A program made the position numbers and the translations under genes. A stretch of 64,000 bases of DNA, from positions 186,001 to 250,000 of the forward strand of contig WLNI01000001.1 in assembly GCA_009699875.1 (NCBI GenBank). The letters are read 5' to 3'. Source of the DNA: Actinomycetota bacterium. GTDB taxonomy: Bacteria > Actinomycetota > Acidimicrobiia > Acidimicrobiales > RAAP-2. This document shows, piece after piece, positions 17,430 to 26,282 of this stretch. Below the pieces are notes generated by a model that was not told where the DNA came from, ran no database searches, and saw nothing but the letters and a program-made list of their open reading frames with translations. Numbering within the stretch: position 1 is the stretch's first letter; every line of letters starts with the position of its first letter.

Positions 17430-20171
17430 CTACGTCCGAGGAATCTCTCGCTCCTCGAAGGTCTCAATAATGTCGCCTTCTTTCAGGTCTTGATAGTCCG
17501 TGAGCCCAATACCGCACTCAAATCCAGATTGAACCTCTCGAGCGTCATCCTTGAAGCGTCGCAACGAATTGATGGATCCCTTCCAGATGATGGCGCCCTC
17601 TCTGAGGAATCGCACCTTGGAACCACGCGTGATTTTTCCTTCTCGCACGTAGCACCCTGCGATTGCGCCGACACGTGGAACTCTGAACACCTCACGTACC
17701 TCGGCTTCACCCGTGACGACCTCTTCAAATTCGGGGGCAAGCATTCCGATCATCGCTGACTCGATGTCCTCAATTAACTTGTAAATAATTTCGTAAGTAC
17801 GAACTTCGACACCATCGGTTTCAGCCATTTCTCGACTTCGACGATCGGGTCGAACGTTAAATCCGATAATTGTGGCATTCGATGCTTTTGCTAACTGAAT
17901 ATCGTTTTCGTTAATCCCGCCAACGCCCCTGCGGATAAACGCCAGCTTCACATCTTCGCGTTCGAGTTTTTTCAAACTCTCCGTACAAGCTTCGAGTGAG
18001 CCTTGAACGTCAGATTTCAACACAACATTCAACGTGGCTGTTTCACCACGCTGAATCTGTTCGAAGAGATCTTCTAAGCGGGCACCAGCGGCGGAAGGAG
18101 CTGGAAGATGACCAGAGAGTCGCATCCGTTGGGCTCGAGCCTCCGCCAAAGTTTTCGCATGAGCCTGGTCGGTTGCAGTGCGCAACTCATCTCCGGCATG
18201 TGGTGGTTCTGAGAATCCCAGGACCTGCACCGGAGTTGATGGTCCTGCTTCTTTGATCTGTTCTCCCCTGTCGTTGATCAGAGCCTTCGCTTTTCCCCAC
18301 GCTGCTCCCGCAACGATTGGATCCCCTACTCGCAACACGCCCCGTTGAACAATGACCGTCGCCACCGGACCGCGACCAATCTCCAAATTCGCTTCGAGGA
18401 CACTTCCCCTGGCTTTCCCCACGAGAGGCGCCGTCAACTCTTCAACTTCTGCAACGATGACCAGTTGCTCCAGCAGTTCTTGAATACCGGTCTCTTGGAG
18501 TGCAGAAACTTCAACAACAATGGTGTCTCCACCCCACTTCTCTGGAACTAATTCATGTTCGGTGAGCTGTTGGAGCACTCGATCTGGATTGGCTTCTTCA
18601 CGGTCCATCTTGTTGACGGCCACGATGATGGGAACTCCCGCCGCCTTGGCATGATCAATGGCCTCCACGGTCTGTGGCATCACGCCGTCATCCGCAGCGA
18701 CGACCAAAATCACGATGTCGGTCACTTTGGCTCCACGCGCTCGCATCGCGGTGAAGGCCTCGTGACCAGGCGTGTCAATAAACGTGATGGGGTGGCCTTG
18801 CCATACGACTTGGTACGCACCGATGTGCTGCGTGATTCCACCAGCCTCGCCCGCAACAACATTGGCAGATCGGATACGGTCGAGCAGCAGCGTTTTCCCA
18901 TGGTCCACATGGCCCATAACGGTTACGACAGGTGCTCGAGGAAGCGACTCGCCCTCTTCTTCTTCCTCTTCTTCTTCAAAGAATTTGGCCAAGAGCTCCG
19001 CTTCTTGTTCTTCACCTGGGTCAACCAGGCGAACTTCGGCGTCGAGTTCGGCGGCAAACAATTCAATCATGTCGTCAGTGAGTGACTGCGTAGCTGTCAC
19101 CATCTCTCCTTGAAGGAGAAGGAAACGAATGACATCTCCGGCTGATCGATTTAACTTCGCCCCAACGTCTCGAGCGGTGGAACCGCGTTCGACGATAATT
19201 TCTCCCTCTGGCACGGGCGCTGTCGACGGCTGATAGGTCGTGAGCTGCGTTGGCTCGAGTTCTTCAAGATTTCGACGTCGACGACGAGACTTCCGCTGTG
19301 GTGGTCGTTGACCTCGACCCCCAGGGCCGCCTCTACCGGGAGGAGGACCCGACGGTGGACCACCGGCGCGAGCGCCTGTGAAACCACCAGCATTTGGAGC
19401 TGCACTACTACGAGGACCACTGAAGCCTCCGCCGCTCCGAGGACCACCACTTGGGCGTGGACCACTTGGGGCACCACCTGGTCGTCCTCCGCTTGGTGGA
19501 CTCGAACGACGAGCGTTCGAAGGTGGCGGTGGAATTGGCTTTCCCGACTGACTCATGGGAGGGCGTGCCGGAGGGGGTGGAATTGGCTTTCCCGACTGAC
19601 TCATAGGTGGCCGAGTAGTTGCGGGTCGTCGCGACAGGTCTGTTCCTTGCGGGCGAATCGGCGCAGAGGTGGGAACCGAGCTTGGCGTAACAGGTGCTCG
19701 AGGAGTTTCTTCGGACTCCGCTTCTGCCGGAGCCGGTGTTGGCCGTGTCTCGGGTATTGGGGCACTCCGAGCTGAGCGAACTAATCGACGAGGTGCCTCT
19801 GCTTCTTCAACAACGGGTGGCGCAACTTCTTCGCCAGGAGTTTCTTCGACTGACGTTGCACGCGCCGGAGCTTTCACGGCTTTGGTGGCTTTTGTGGCCT
19901 TGGTGGCCTTTGTTGCCTTCGTGGCTCCTGCTGCTTTCGTGGCCTTTGCCGCTTTCGCTGCTTTGGCTGGCTTTTCAGGCTCCTCGGGCGAGACATCGCG
20001 ACGAAGCCCTTCGGCGTCGGCTTTTCGACGAACACGGTCGGCTTGGGCATCTTCAATCGAAGAAGAATGGCTCTTGACCCCGATGCCCAAGGACATGGCG
20101 AGATCGATCGCCTCCTTGTTCGTCAGGCCCAGTTCACGAGCCAGCTCGTAGACGCGTACTTTCTTCGGCAA
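17430..20171 (-). CDS. infB: Translation initiation factor IF-2
   Basis: IF-2 is the GTPase that brings fMet-tRNA to the 30S subunit. The 913-residue protein has an N-terminal IF2 motif ([19 protein letters not shown]) and a long low-complexity linker (about 70-300) built of lysine-alanine-threonine repeats, a proline-rich 16-residue repeat and glycine/arginine runs. The G domain has G1 GHVDHGKT (near 425), G3 DTPGHEAF and G4 NKMD, followed by IF2 domains 2 to 4 ending [19 protein letters not shown]. It lies between ylxR and rbfA. The linker length and composition are typical of actinobacteria. Confidence 0.97.
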   Translation of the reverse strand: MPKKVRVYELARELGLTNKEAIDLAMSLGIGVKSHSSSIEDAQADRVRRKADAEGLRRDVSPEEPEKPAKAAKAAKATKAAGATKATKATKATKATKAVKAPARATSVEETPGEEVAPPVVEEAEAPRRLVRSARSAPIPETRPTPAPAEAESEETPRAPVTPSSVPTSAPIRPQGTDLSRRPATTRPPMSQSGKPIPPPPARPPMSQSGKPIPPPPSNARRSSPPSGGRPGGAPSGPRPSGGPRSGGGFSGPRSSAAPNAGGFTGARAGGPPSGPPPGRGGPGGRGQRPPQRKSRRRRRNLEELEPTQLTTYQPSTAPVPEGEIIVERGSTARDVGAKLNRSAGDVIRFLLLQGEMVTATQSLTDDMIELFAAELDAEVRLVDPGEEQEAELLAKFFEEEEEEEEGESLPRAPVVTVMGHVDHGKTLLLDRIRSANVVAGEAGGITQHIGAYQVVWQGHPITFIDTPGHEAFTAMRARGAKVTDIVILVVAADDGVMPQTVEAIDHAKAAGVPIIVAVNKMDREEANPDRVLQQLTEHELVPEKWGGDTIVVEVSALQETGIQELLEQLVIVAEVEELTAPLVGKARGSVLEANLEIGRGPVATVIVQRGVLRVGDPIVAGAAWGKAKALINDRGEQIKEAGPSTPVQVLGFSEPPHAGDELRTATDQAHAKTLAEARAQRMRLSGHLPAPSAAGARLEDLFEQIQRGETATLNVVLKSDVQGSLEACTESLKKLEREDVKLAFIRRGVGGINENDIQLAKASNATIIGFNVRPDRRSREMAETDGVEVRTYEIIYKLIEDIESAMIGMLAPEFEEVVTGEAEVREVFRVPRVGAIAGCYVREGKITRGSKVRFLREGAIIWKGSINSLRRFKDDAREVQSGFECGIGLTDYQDLKEGDIIETFEEREIPRT
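19528..19604 (-). repeat. In-frame 48-base tandem repeat within infB
   Basis: An identical 29-base segment occurs at 19528-19556 and 19576-19604, a period of 48 bases. It encodes two copies of a 16-residue unit ([20 protein letters not shown]) in the disordered IF-2 linker. Just upstream in the gene (19880-19960) a shorter tandem repeat encodes alternating Lys-Ala-Thr units. Such repeats expand and contract easily, so length variation between strains would be expected. Confidence 0.8.
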
Positions 20172-20251
20172 ATTGTCCTCAGTGTTTCACTCACGCCGTC
20201 AACCCCTCTCGGGTGACGACTCCCTATTCTCACACATTCACGCCCTCAATC

Positions 20252-20515
20252 TCACCGTTTTGGAGCAGTTCCCTCCTCGAGAAGCGCCACGACCACTTCT
20301 AAGAGGCTTTCGCCCTCATAGTTCAGGCTTGTTCCCAGGCCCCGAGCCAGAGATCCTGCCGCAACTGCTCGTTGTGCGCACGCATCCCGAGGGCAAAGCC
20401 ACGCTCCACGACCTGGGTGTCCTCGCCCGATCGCAAGATCTCCATTCGCCAATATCGAAAAGCGAACGAGCTCTGAATCTTCCCTACGCTGGCGACAGCC
20501 AACGCAGGTTCTCAG
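20252..20515 (-). CDS. ylxR: YlxR family RNA-binding protein, non-standard start codon
   Basis: This small gene fills the gap between nusA and infB. The frame reads RTCVGCRQRREDSELVRFSI, then GRGHPGRGAWLCPRDACAQRA, the signature of the YlxR (DUF448) family found in nusA-infB operons. The last in-frame stop lies inside nusA and no ATG, GTG or TTG occurs before the RTCVGC motif. The best start is the CTG at 20515-20513, 5 bases after the nusA stop, giving 87 residues, the normal family length. A TTG further down (20452) would delete the conserved first third and is unlikely. Confidence 0.85.
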   Translation of the reverse strand: MRTCVGCRQRREDSELVRFSILANGDLAIGRGHPGRGAWLCPRDACAQRAVAAGSLARGLGTSLNYEGESLLEVVVALLEEGTAPKR

Positions 20516-20520
20516 CGGGG

Positions 20521-21768
20521 CTACGACGTCGCTCCCGGCGTCTCGCTCTCGGTGGCAGTTTCTTCAACGGCGGGCTCTTCGCTTGAAACCTCGCTTGGAG
20601 CAGCTTCTTCGCTCGGCGTCGTTTCACTTGCAGCTGGAACTTCAGTGACGGCTTCTTCGGCTGATTTCGTAGAATAGTCTGCTGCGGAAATCTGCTCGCC
20701 ACCTTCAGCTGGCTTCCAGACTTGCGCACCGGTCTCGTCTTCAACCCATTCACCCTCGGCCCATTCTTGGCCTTCGAGCCCTGCTTCTTCCTCTTCGAGT
20801 TGGCTCTCACTCTTGATATCAATTCTCCAACCGGTTAGTCGAGCGGCGAGTCGAGCGTTCTGTCCTTCTTTCCCAATTGCCAGCGACAGCTGGTAGTCAT
20901 TCACGATGACGGTTGCGGTTCCGGATGTCTCGTCGAGACGGACTTCTCGAACTCTCGCTGGAGCCAGGGAGTTTTGAATCAGATCAACGGGGTCGTCGGA
21001 GTACGGGATAACGTCGATTCGCTCGCCACGAAGTTCGTTGGTCACCATACGAACTCGACTCCCTCGAGCACCCACGCACGCACCAACAGGATCGACATGT
21101 GCGTCATTCGACCACACCGCAATCTTTGTTCGGTGTCCAGGTTCCCGCGCTGCAGCGCGAATCTCTACTACTCCAGACGAGATCTCTGGAACTTCAAGTT
21201 CGAAGAGCCGCTTGACGAGACCCGGGTGCGTCCGGCTCACCACAATCTGTGGACCCTTCGCCGTTTTGCGAACTTCAACGATGTAGGCCTTAAGCCTGGT
21301 CCCATGGTCATAGCGCTCGTAGGGAACTTGTTCTGCTTGAGGAAGAAGCGCTTCGACTTTGCCAAGGTCCAAGAGCGTGTAGCGATTGTCAGTCTGTTGG
21401 ACGATTCCGGTGACAATGTCGCCTTCTCTACCCGCATACTCGTCGTACTTCATGTCCCGTTCAACTTCTCGAATTCGCTGCATGATGACTTGCTTTGCCG
21501 TTTGGGCAGCAATTCTCCCGAAGTCATCTGGGGTGTCATCCCACTCTCGGACCACTTCACCTTCTGCATTCAGCTCTTGCCCATACACCCTGATCTCACC
21601 GGATTCAGGATCAATAGTGACGACTGCTTCTTCTGCTGAATCAGGAAGACGCTTATACGCCGCGACTAACGCGTTTGCCAGCGCGTCGAGAAGTGTGTCG
21701 ACGGAAATTCCTTTATCAAGGGCTATTTGGCCCAAGGCATCTAAAAACTCAAAGTTAGTGGAACTCAT
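20521..21768 (-). CDS. nusA: Transcription termination/antitermination factor NusA
   Basis: NusA binds RNA polymerase and modulates pausing, termination and antitermination. The 415-residue protein has the N-terminal polymerase-binding domain ([24 protein letters not shown]), an S1 domain ([22 protein letters not shown]) and two KH domains ([43 protein letters not shown]). A glutamate-, serine- and threonine-rich C-terminal tail of about 80 residues replaces the acidic repeats of enterobacterial NusA. Its ATG overlaps the rimP stop (TAATG). Confidence 0.97.
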   Translation of the reverse strand: MSSTNFEFLDALGQIALDKGISVDTLLDALANALVAAYKRLPDSAEEAVVTIDPESGEIRVYGQELNAEGEVVREWDDTPDDFGRIAAQTAKQVIMQRIREVERDMKYDEYAGREGDIVTGIVQQTDNRYTLLDLGKVEALLPQAEQVPYERYDHGTRLKAYIVEVRKTAKGPQIVVSRTHPGLVKRLFELEVPEISSGVVEIRAAAREPGHRTKIAVWSNDAHVDPVGACVGARGSRVRMVTNELRGERIDVIPYSDDPVDLIQNSLAPARVREVRLDETSGTATVIVNDYQLSLAIGKEGQNARLAARLTGWRIDIKSESQLEEEEAGLEGQEWAEGEWVEDETGAQVWKPAEGGEQISAADYSTKSAEEAVTEVPAASETTPSEEAAPSEVSSEEPAVEETATESETPGATS

Positions 21769-22304
21769 TAGGTGGTAATCCTCTCTGGTGTGGACGTTCT
21801 CGCTCGAGGTTTGCCTTTCGACACGCCTCCACGAGATGGCGATGGCTTGGGTTCAGGACCCCAGACATAGACCGTCCTGGCTCGTTCGATTTGGTCATAG
21901 CGAAGCGTGACGTTGTCACCAGGATCTTTTTGAATGGTGATTGAATCGGTGCCTGCGTCAAGAAGTACCCCATCAACTCGACGAGTCTCAACCGCATCTG
22001 GCGTTGTCTTAATTTTGACAAGCTCTCCGACGGCAGCGACAAAGTGGGCTGGGCTTCGGAGTTTTCTTTCAACGCCTGGACTGGTCACTTCGAGGGTGTA
22101 GCGCCCATGCATCGGATCATGCTCATCGAAGTAGTTTGAAACGGCATGGTTTGCCGAGGTCAAATCCCCCAATGAAACGCCGCCGGCACGATTGACAGTG
22201 ACCCTGATGAGGCCTTTGCTCATCTCCACGTCATGAATTTGAACGCCAAAAGGTTCCACGACCGGGAGCAAGGCAATAGCAAGATCATCTGATGTCACTG
22301 CCAT
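21768..22304 (-). CDS. rimP: Ribosome maturation factor RimP
   Basis: RimP assists 30S subunit maturation. I chose the ATG at 22304 because AGGAGGTGA lies just upstream; the in-frame GTG three codons earlier falls inside that Shine-Dalgarno. The 178-residue protein has the N-terminal alpha/beta domain (GVQIHDVEMSKGLIRVTVNRAGGVSLGDL), MHGRYTLEVTSPGVERKLRSP, and an Sm-like C-terminal domain (LVKIKTTPDAVETRRVDGVLLD). It is the first gene of the rimP-nusA-ylxR-infB-rbfA-truB-ribF block. Confidence 0.95.
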   Translation of the reverse strand: MAVTSDDLAIALLPVVEPFGVQIHDVEMSKGLIRVTVNRAGGVSLGDLTSANHAVSNYFDEHDPMHGRYTLEVTSPGVERKLRSPAHFVAAVGELVKIKTTPDAVETRRVDGVLLDAGTDSITIQKDPGDNVTLRYDQIERARTVYVWGPEPKPSPSRGGVSKGKPRARTSTPERITT

Positions 22305-22375
22305 TCCTGTCACCTCCTCGTCGCCACACCGACCTGCTCGACTTCTTTTTGCCTAGTGAGGGCACTAACGACAAA

Positions 22376-22399
22376 GAGCGCGGGCACAAGCCCACGCTC
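22376..22399 (-). promoter_or_regulatory. rimP-nusA operon leader hairpin
   Basis: On the minus strand GAGCGTGGGC pairs with GCCCGCGCTC across a TTGT loop, a 10-pair stem with one wobble, followed by TTTGTCG. A second small stem (TAGTG/CACTA) follows. It lies about 70 bases upstream of the rimP start. A GC-rich hairpin with a G/C core in this position is common before rimP-nusA in many bacteria and could be a partial terminator sensitive to NusA. The short U-run makes it an attenuator candidate rather than a full terminator. Confidence 0.5.
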
Positions 22400-22435
22400 C
22401 ATCGAAGGTACTTTCACCAACTGGACTGCCTTAGA

Positions 22436-22465
22436 AGTGTAGCACTGCCAAATCTGTGCCTGAAA
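22436..22465 (-). promoter_or_regulatory. Candidate promoter of the rimP-nusA-infB operon
   Basis: The minus strand has TTTCAG (22465-22460) and TACACT (22441-22436) separated by 18 bases, about 40 bases upstream of the leader hairpin. The -10 match is good and the -35 match is weak. It lies in the gap between ispG and rimP, which is otherwise empty of genes. Confidence 0.4.
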
Positions 22466-22471
22466 GGCCCT

Positions 22472-23701
22472 TTACTCGCCTAAGCGTTCATGAATCCGAT
22501 CAATTTTCACCGAAGCCTTGTTGGCATCATCTCCCTTGGATTCCAGCAGTGCGGCTCGATCTTCTGCGGCCTCGGCTTCAGCATTTTTATCCGCAGCCGC
22601 CAGGCGCGCTTCGACTCCTTCGGCGACGAGTTTTTCTGCTTCGTCCACGAGTGCAGAGACCATCTCATCTTCAGGGACGACTCGAACGATTTGTCCTTGG
22701 ATGAAAAGGTGACCTTTCTTTCGGCCTCCCGCTATCCCAAGGTCAGCATGCTTTGCTTCCCCGGGTCCATTCACGACGCACCCCATCACTGCGACCTGAA
22801 TCGGGAGTGCACGATCTTCAAGCGCCGCCTGCGCCTCATTTGCAATGGCAATCACATCGACTTCCGCTCTTCCACAACTTGGGCACGCAATAAGATCAAG
22901 CCCTTTTCGCTCCCGCAGACCTAGCGCCTCTAAGAGTTGGCGACCAGCTCGAGCTTCTTCGACCGGGTCGGCAGTCAATGAATATCGAATTGTGTCGCCA
23001 ATACCTTCCGCCAAGAGTGTTGCGATTCCCGCAGTCCCCTTGAGGAGTCCCGCTGGGGGAGGACCAGCTTCGGTCACACCGAGATGCAGCGGGTAGTCGA
23101 ACGTCTCTGAGGCCAGCCGATACGCCGCAATCATCAGAGGAACAGATGAGGCTTTCACTGAGATCTTGACGTCATCAAAATCAACTTCATGGAAGTAGCG
23201 AAGTTCAACCTCTGCAGACTCAACAAGTGCCTCAGGCGTTGCTCCACCGTGCCGCTTTGCGATCTCGGGATGTAGCGAGCCTGCATTCACTCCGATTCTT
23301 ATCGGTACGCCGCGATCTTTCGCTTCGGCAGCGATCATCTTTATCTCTTCTGGTTTCCGGAGATTCCCTGGATTGAGGCGAAGGCCTTGCACTCCAGCTT
23401 CCAATGCTGCGTAGGCCATCTCTTGGTGAAAATGAATATCAGCGATGATCGGAACTGGTGAGCGAGGAATGATGTGGGCGAGGCCCTCTGCCGCAGCCGC
23501 GTCATTGCACGTGCACCTGACGAGATCAGCACCAGCTGCTGCGAGTTGGTAGATCTGCTCAAGCGTTCCATCAACGTCAGCCGTCTTCGTCGTCGTCATT
23601 GACTGCACACTCACTGGAGCGTTGCCACCAATCGCAACTCCCCCGACAGTCACCTGACGTGTCTTCTTTCGTGGCGTGAGTAGTTCGCCGGGAGTCAGCA
23701 T
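22472..23701 (-). CDS. ispG: 4-hydroxy-3-methylbut-2-enyl-diphosphate synthase
   Basis: IspG is a [4Fe-4S] enzyme of the MEP isoprenoid pathway, converting MEcPP to HMBPP. I chose the ATG at 23701 (GGGAG upstream, start MLTPGELLTPRKKTRQV); an in-frame start 20 codons earlier overlaps rseP and is not conserved-looking. The barrel motifs (GNAPVSVQSMTTTKT, DIHFHQEMAYAAL, LRLNPGNL) and the cluster cysteines CPSCGRAEVD and CVVNGPGE are present. The 409-residue protein carries an alanine/glutamate-rich C-terminal extension of about 50 residues not needed for the fold. It lies with rseP and dxr, another MEP gene. Confidence 0.96.
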   Translation of the reverse strand: MLTPGELLTPRKKTRQVTVGGVAIGGNAPVSVQSMTTTKTADVDGTLEQIYQLAAAGADLVRCTCNDAAAAEGLAHIIPRSPVPIIADIHFHQEMAYAALEAGVQGLRLNPGNLRKPEEIKMIAAEAKDRGVPIRIGVNAGSLHPEIAKRHGGATPEALVESAEVELRYFHEVDFDDVKISVKASSVPLMIAAYRLASETFDYPLHLGVTEAGPPPAGLLKGTAGIATLLAEGIGDTIRYSLTADPVEEARAGRQLLEALGLRERKGLDLIACPSCGRAEVDVIAIANEAQAALEDRALPIQVAVMGCVVNGPGEAKHADLGIAGGRKKGHLFIQGQIVRVVPEDEMVSALVDEAEKLVAEGVEARLAAADKNAEAEAAEDRAALLESKGDDANKASVKIDRIHERLGE

Positions 23702-23729
23702 GATTCTTTTCTCCCTCTCGATGTGTTCA

Positions 23730-25064
23730 TTAGTGGAATGGATTCGCTGCTGGGTGTGCAATATCGAGGTACATCGAGGTCGTCACGAGGATGAGAAGAA
23801 AGCCCACGAAGGCGTACACAACAGGCATCATTTTGGTGACGTCTGCCCTGTACATTGGCTTTCCTCGGCGAGTACGTATCCATTCATAGCCAGCGATCAC
23901 TACATGGCCTCCATCAAGCGGGAGCATGGGGAGCAAGTTGATGATTCCAATAAAAATATTGATTGAGATAAAGACCTCGAGGAATGTCAGCATCCCTTGT
24001 TGTGCTCCCTGCGTCGCCGTTCGGACGGCACCAATAATTGATTGGGGTCGTGCTTCTTGAGTCGAGGCACTTGATGATGACGTTGACGATGTCGTCCCAG
24101 AGGATGGGTGTACAACTTGTTGTGCATAGTTCTGGAGTCCCGATGGGGAAAACAGATGTGCGATACCAGTCACCGCTCCAACAGACGCTTGGCGAACAAC
24201 TGATGCTGAATCAACGACCGCCTGTAGTGGACCCTCAGTTTTTGTTCCTTGTGACAAGCCAACACCGAGGTAGCCAACTGCAGGCCCGTTTTGTGGAGCA
24301 AGTGGAACCCCGTTAATACGAACATTTCGTCCGTCAAGCGGAGTGGCCGTTACGGTGACCGTCTTTCCATTTCGATCAACGCTGATTTGAACCGGTTTGC
24401 CAACACTCCCATGCACGGCTGTCGTAAGTGTCGAGTCACTTGTGACCGTTTTGCCATTCACGCTGACGATTTGATCGCCGGGCTGGATTCCAGCCGTCTG
24501 AGCTGGCGTCTGGGCACCACCATCGAGCACAAGGTATTTCTGGACATCAATCACCGAAGAGTCTGAGCGCCCTATCAAGGTGAGGGCGAGAAAAGCTAAA
24601 ACAAACGCCATCAAAAAATGCATTGCTGATCCGGCTGACGCAACAATGATGCGCTTTCCGAACGGCTGATTTCGATAGGCCCGAGCCTCGTCTGAGGGGT
24701 GAATCTCTTCAGCACTGCTCATTCCGATGATGCGGACATACCCACCTGCAGGGATTGCCTTCACTCCATACTCAGTTTCACCTTTGCGCACCGACCAAAG
24801 TCGGGGTCCAAATCCCACAAAATATTCGGTGACTTTCATGCCACTCCACTTCGCGGTGGCGAAGTGTCCTAACTCATGGATCAGAACCATGGCAATCAGC
24901 GCAACAATGACCAAAAGCAGGTCTGCTGCGCCGAAAAAAAAGAACGTTGCTACGACAAGCGCGAGAATGACAATCAGACGCACGAGTGCTGGAATATCTA
25001 TTCCTGTCTCTTCCGGGGTCTCTCGATCCGGGGTGCTCTGTTCGTCCGTGACGACGTCGGTCAT
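23730..25064 (-). CDS. rseP: RseP-type intramembrane site-2 metalloprotease
   Basis: This membrane zinc protease cleaves within the bilayer, typically anti-sigma factors or signal peptides. The 444-residue protein has HELGH at 63-67 in an early membrane helix, a membrane-adjacent FGPRLWSVRKGETEYGVKAIPAGGYVRI segment, a PDZ domain (AGIQPGDQIVSVNGKTV) and the later zinc ligand motif LLPMLPLDGGHV. The N-terminal 25 residues are polar and lack a signal sequence. Its start overlaps the dxr stop by 4 bases. Neighbouring dxr and ispG on both sides is the standard actinobacterial arrangement. No anti-sigma factor gene is in the window. Confidence 0.95.
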   Translation of the reverse strand: MTDVVTDEQSTPDRETPEETGIDIPALVRLIVILALVVATFFFFGAADLLLVIVALIAMVLIHELGHFATAKWSGMKVTEYFVGFGPRLWSVRKGETEYGVKAIPAGGYVRIIGMSSAEEIHPSDEARAYRNQPFGKRIIVASAGSAMHFLMAFVLAFLALTLIGRSDSSVIDVQKYLVLDGGAQTPAQTAGIQPGDQIVSVNGKTVTSDSTLTTAVHGSVGKPVQISVDRNGKTVTVTATPLDGRNVRINGVPLAPQNGPAVGYLGVGLSQGTKTEGPLQAVVDSASVVRQASVGAVTGIAHLFSPSGLQNYAQQVVHPSSGTTSSTSSSSASTQEARPQSIIGAVRTATQGAQQGMLTFLEVFISINIFIGIINLLPMLPLDGGHVVIAGYEWIRTRRGKPMYRADVTKMMPVVYAFVGFLLILVTTSMYLDIAHPAANPFH

Positions 25065-26218
25065 CTCTCTATTCTCGCGGCTAAAACTTCGGCCGTGACG
25101 TCACGGGCCCGCTTATCAGCGTGGAGCACGGATTCGAGGCTTTCCAAGGGGTCCGATTCATAGCGGGTCAGCGTCTCTTCAACGACTTCGGCGATCCCCG
25201 TCCATCCAAGGCGTCCTTCCAAAAATGCCTCAACGGCTACCTCGTTTGCGGCGCTGAGCCATGCCGGCGCCGCTCCCCCGCTCCGACCCGCTTCATAGGC
25301 CAACGCCAAGCATCCGAAACGATCCCGATCGGGGGCTTCAAAACTCAAAGTCAGCGGAGAGGAAAAATCAAGGGCGCCAAAATTGACTGGAAGTCGTTCA
25401 GGATACCCAAGTGCATAGGCAATAGGCAGTCGCATGTCAGGTTTGGAAAGTTGCGCCAGCGTGCTTCCATCAACAAGATCAATCATCGAGTGGACAATCG
25501 ACTGAGGATGGATCACCACATCAATTGCGTCATAGGCAACACCGAAGAGTGCATGTGCTTCAATAACTTCGAGACCCTTATTCATCAGGGTTGATGAGTC
25601 AACGGTAATCTTTGGCCCCATATTCCAGGTTGGATGTGCGAGCGCATCATCAATCGATATCGAGTGATCTTGATCTTTTGGTCGATCTCGAAACGGTCCA
25701 CCTGATGCAGTCAGCACGATCCTTTTCAGGCCACTGGTCTCATCAGAAAGTGCGGCAAGACATTGATGGATCGCACAATGCTCGGAATCCACAGGAATGA
25801 TTTCAGCTCCAGGAGTTGAACGGACCTTCTCAACCAAAGGTGCAGCGGCAATGAGTGACTCTTTATTCGCGAGTGCAAGACGCCGCCCAGATTTCAGCGC
25901 TGAAAGGGTCACGGGGAGGCCCGCGAATCCAACGACTGCGTTCAGGGTGACCTCAGCATTTTCTGACGCATGCTCAAGACCACTCGCACCAATCGCTATC
26001 TCAACACCTTCAACCATCGGAGCAAGTTCTTTTGCCGCCTCTTCAGTCGCGACAACTACGAGCGAAGGTTGAAACTCCTTGATCTGTTCCAACAGCACAG
26101 AACTGCATCTGCCTGCTCCAAGTGCAGTGACGTGGAATTGATCTGGGAATCGGCGAATGACGTCAAGTGACTGTGTTCCAATCGAACCAGTGGAACCAAG
26201 AAGGGCAACAGTTCTCAC
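25061..26218 (-). CDS. dxr: 1-deoxy-D-xylulose 5-phosphate reductoisomerase
   Basis: Dxr converts DXP to MEP with NADPH, the first committed MEP pathway step. The 385-residue protein begins with VALLGSTGSIGTQSLDVI, contains LANKESLIAA, the metal-binding PVDSEHCAIHQCL and the later signature ASGGPFRD, then NMGPKITVDSSTLMNKGLEVIEAH. It follows cdsA after 64 bases and overlaps rseP by an ATGA. With ispG it makes isoprenoid precursors that would supply, among other things, quinones, undecaprenyl phosphate and any carotenoid or retinal this cell makes. Confidence 0.97.
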   Translation of the reverse strand: MRTVALLGSTGSIGTQSLDVIRRFPDQFHVTALGAGRCSSVLLEQIKEFQPSLVVVATEEAAKELAPMVEGVEIAIGASGLEHASENAEVTLNAVVGFAGLPVTLSALKSGRRLALANKESLIAAAPLVEKVRSTPGAEIIPVDSEHCAIHQCLAALSDETSGLKRIVLTASGGPFRDRPKDQDHSISIDDALAHPTWNMGPKITVDSSTLMNKGLEVIEAHALFGVAYDAIDVVIHPQSIVHSMIDLVDGSTLAQLSKPDMRLPIAYALGYPERLPVNFGALDFSSPLTLSFEAPDRDRFGCLALAYEAGRSGGAAPAWLSAANEVAVEAFLEGRLGWTGIAEVVEETLTRYESDPLESLESVLHADKRARDVTAEVLAARIER

Positions 26219-26282
26219 GTCCAGCTCTCTCTTCGTTTTCTCGTTAAAGAGTGATCAGACTCTTTGAATCTGTCCTGAAAGG

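Noticed and set aside
19308-20151. Long open frames opposite the infB linker
   Set aside because: They result from the biased, repetitive codons of the IF-2 linker and read as Thr/Arg or Val/Ala runs on the other strand.
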